The translations under genes were made by a program, and so were the position numbers. 64,000 nt of DNA from Caulochytrium protostelioides (lineage: Eukaryota > Chytridiomycota > Caulochytriomycetes > Caulochytriales > Caulochytriaceae), in assembly GCA_003615045.1 (NCBI GenBank), contig ML014178.1, positions 1-64,000 on the forward strand, written 5' to 3'. Positions 62,041 through 64,000 of this stretch are shown in pieces (position 1 is the stretch's first letter; every line of letters begins with the position of its first letter). The notes under the pieces were generated by a model that was not told the DNA's origin, made no database searches, and was given only the letters and a program-made list of their open reading frames with translations.

Positions 62041-63801
62041 ATGGCACCAACGGCACGGCCATCGGGCCACCACCCGACGGCTTCTCAGCGTCGCCGTCGT
62101 GCCGCGCCCTATATCTGCCCGCCCGTAAAAGCCGCCTCGCCGAGCGACCACGGCGGCCTACTCACCCCGGTCCCCTCCAGCCAGACCACGCCGCTACAGT
62201 CGCGCGTCGCGGACCCCCACCCGCATCGGCTGCTCCCCGCCCACGTCGACGTCGACGTCAACCTCAGCGCCAACGCGGATTCACAGTGGCATCATCGGCA
62301 GACCCTGTCCCACGCATACGCTGCGGCGCATCGGCACGCCGCGGCCTGGCACGCGACCCTTCCGATCGCCCCCACGGGTTGCTTTGAATCGTCCGGAGCC
62401 TGGGAAGCGTCGGGACCGTCGGGACCGTCGGGATCGCCGGGATCCTCCCAAGCGTGCACGGTTGCTGCGCCATCGGTGCCCGCCTCCGCGGCTACGACCG
62501 CCGCGCTGCTATCCGATTCCTGGTTCCGCGCCGTCGCTGCCGCCGTGGCCGCCGTCGCTTCCGCACGGCCTTTCCTCGACATGGCATCCGCCCTGCCGCC
62601 CCACGCCACAGCGGCCGGCGCGCCGCCCGGCGCCCCGCGTCATGCGTTGCCGTCGCCGTCGCCATCACGCTTGCCGTTGGCACGGCGCGCCTCGCTGCGT
62701 CACGCTGACCAGGCGGCCTTCGGTCCCCAGGCAGCGGCGGCGGAGCTGCGTGTGACGGCCGCGCCGGCCGCCGCATCGCCCGTCGCCCGACCCACGGGAC
62801 CCTCCACGGCGGCAGCCGCGGCGGCAGCCGTCGTCGCGGCCTTCGCGGCCGCGCCGCCCGCGTGGTCGGCCGCACCGGTCCCGGCGCCCGTTTTCACCTC
62901 GTCGTCGTCAGCATCACCGGTATCGCCGCCGCCGCCGGCAGGCCGCCTCGACGTGTCGCATCTGAGCCCGCCGCATCTGGCGGCCATGGCGGCGCGGCTC
63001 GTGTGGGCCGTCACGTTTCCGCGCGCCGGCCCGCCCAGCCCGGCGTACCTGGCCGGCCGCGTCCAGCTGTACACGCGCATTCTGTACCAGACCCGCCTCA
63101 GCGGCTCGCTCGTGCTGCTCGCGCTGTACTACCTGTCGCACTACATCCGCGCCTGCCAGCAGCAGGTCCTGCTGCCGGGCCACGAGGTCTACGGCTTTGT
63201 GGCGGCGCTCGGCCTGGCCGACATGATGCAGAACGACGTCGCGTTCGAAATGGTCAGCTGGGCGAAGGCGAGCGGCCTCAACCGCGGCCTGCTCGTGCAG
63301 TGGCAGACCGCGCTGCTGCAGGCCATGGACTACCGCTTGAACGTGGCGCCCGCCGTCTTTGACCGCTGGCAGCACCGCGCCGTCAGCCACGTGGTCCAAG
63401 GTATCCGCAGCCAAGCGGTGCGCATGTCCGCTCAGCAGCAGCAGCAGCAGCAGGAACAGCAGCATTTGGAGCAGCAGCAACGCCAGTTGCAGATTCAGCA
63501 ACAGCAACGGCGGCAGCAACAGCAGCAGCAACAGCAACAGCAGCTCCAGCAGCACTACCAGCAGCAGCTCCAACAACAACTCCAGCAACCGTTGCAGCAG
63601 CAGCCGTTGCAGCCGCAGCAGCAACCACCGTTGATGGCCGCCTGTGCGCCGTATGCCATGGGGGTCGCAGGCACTCCGATACCGTCAGGAATGCCCGCGC
63701 TGCAAGATGGGCTGGCGACGCCGCCGCTGACGGCGCAGGACGTGCATGTGATCGAGCTCGCGTCGATGGTCCAGCCCTGGGCCGTGTCCCTGCTCGTTTA
63801 A
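62041..63801 (+). CDS. Pcl/Clg1-type cyclin with a polyQ tail
   Basis: This is a probable regulatory partner of a Pho85/Cdk5-type kinase. Residues 1 to about 305 are disordered and Ala/Ser/Pro-rich. The cyclin fold spans about residues 313-455: YLAGRVQLYTRILYQTRLSG, SLVLLALYYLSHYIRAC, VYGFVAALGLADMMQNDVAF and TALLQAMDYRLNVAPAVFDR, in the order seen in fungal Pcl-type cyclins. The expected Lys of animal cyclin boxes is replaced by Met in LADMMQND. The next 65 residues are mostly Gln encoded by CAG/CAA, and a short tail has a helical end (VHVIELASMVQPWAVSLLV). The frame is open far upstream but lacks good composition there; 62041 is the first ATG downstream of the 10-bp repeat. The length is 586 aa. 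Confidence 0.8.
   Translation: MAPTARPSGHHPTASQRRRRAAPYICPPVKAASPSDHGGLLTPVPSSQTTPLQSRVADPHPHRLLPAHVDVDVNLSANADSQWHHRQTLSHAYAAAHRHAAAWHATLPIAPTGCFESSGAWEASGPSGPSGSPGSSQACTVAAPSVPASAATTAALLSDSWFRAVAAAVAAVASARPFLDMASALPPHATAAGAPPGAPRHALPSPSPSRLPLARRASLRHADQAAFGPQAAAAELRVTAAPAAASPVARPTGPSTAAAAAAAVVAAFAAAPPAWSAAPVPAPVFTSSSSASPVSPPPPAGRLDVSHLSPPHLAAMAARLVWAVTFPRAGPPSPAYLAGRVQLYTRILYQTRLSGSLVLLALYYLSHYIRACQQQVLLPGHEVYGFVAALGLADMMQNDVAFEMVSWAKASGLNRGLLVQWQTALLQAMDYRLNVAPAVFDRWQHRAVSHVVQGIRSQAVRMSAQQQQQQQEQQHLEQQQRQLQIQQQQRRQQQQQQQQQQLQQHYQQQLQQQLQQPLQQQPLQPQQQPPLMAACAPYAMGVAGTPIPSGMPALQDGLATPPLTAQDVHVIELASMVQPWAVSLLV
63436..63625 (+). repeat. CAG/CAA-rich tract (polyQ) in the cyclin tail
   Basis: About 65 codons are dominated by CAG and CAA, interrupted by Leu, Glu, His and Arg codons. 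Confidence 0.85.
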
Positions 63802-64000
63802 TGGGCCGCGTCCGATGCCTGCGTCGGTCGCCGTGGCCGTCCTGTCCTCCTGGATGGCGCGATGTGCAGCAGGGTGCCGTCTTTTTTTTCTGTTGTGATC
63901 CTCATATGGGCATCCAAGCGCGCACGCGTGGCGACGGATAGGCCGTGGGGTTCGGTTTCTCTTCTTGTTTGTAACATATACTTTTATTTAATCCTCTGTT
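63802..64000. other. 3' flank of the cyclin gene
   Basis: T-rich with CTTTTTTTTCTG near 63882 and TTTTATTTAAT near the window end, consistent with a 3' UTR. Nothing else is seen. Confidence 0.4.

Overview
The window reads as nuclear DNA of a G+C-rich, early-diverging (chytrid-like) fungus. The reasons are protein families rather than a database match: a Zn(II)2Cys6 zinc cluster protein, a SAM-RA-kinase MAPKKK of the Ste11/Byr2 type, a 7TM protein carrying an RGS domain, a Pcl/Clg1-type cyclin, a GATOR1/SEACIT Iml1 and a Thr-rich surface protein. Genes are well spaced and on both strands. Proteins are full of Ala, Asp, Ser, Pro and Gln runs encoded by G+C-rich microsatellites. Introns are few and short, with GTAAGT donors. 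Because of the base composition most long open frames are antisense shadows, so I list only those backed by domains, composition or splice logic.

Layout. 1-624: C-terminal part of a Thr-rich surface protein with two NPLYE motifs in its tail. 1141-3228 (minus): a short unrecognised gene and a ZNHIT2-like HIT zinc finger protein. 3851-8998 (minus): a USP15/Ubp12-type deubiquitinase. 9601-12414 (minus): COG6 in two exons. 13167-14370 (plus): an HDHD2-type HAD phosphatase whose frame needs a 13-nt microexon. 14908-18486 (minus): the zinc cluster protein. 18487-22955: about 4.5 kb without a convincing gene, holding several minisatellites. 22956-25271 (plus): 7TM-RGS protein. 27395-29503 (plus): polyQ-containing unknown. 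29654-30370 (minus): small membrane protein with a mitochondrial-type presequence. 31395-36296 (plus): very large disordered, tail-anchored protein. 37210-37794 (plus): mitochondrial ribosomal protein mL41.

38.2-40.4 kb is the odd part: an A+T-rich island carrying a plus-strand coding sequence for a coiled-coil-like protein broken by stops and frameshifts. It is flanked by minus-strand coding-like fragments of host composition. 40482-45560 (minus): the MAPKKK. 47290-48641 (minus): an MgtE/SLC41-type Mg2+ transporter in two exons. 49722-51521 (minus): an MDC1/Mdb1-type FHA plus tandem-BRCT protein. 52919-59551 (plus): Iml1/DEPDC5. 62041-63801 (plus): the cyclin.

Functionally this is a mix of housekeeping (Golgi tethering, mitoribosome, R2TP-linked assembly) and signalling or nutrient sensing (GPCR-RGS, MAPKKK, GATOR1, Pho85-type cyclin). 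No operon-like logic, CRISPR array, rRNA, or tRNA was recognised. The most unusual items are the 13-nt microexon, the broken low-G+C coding island, and the integrin-like NPLY tail.
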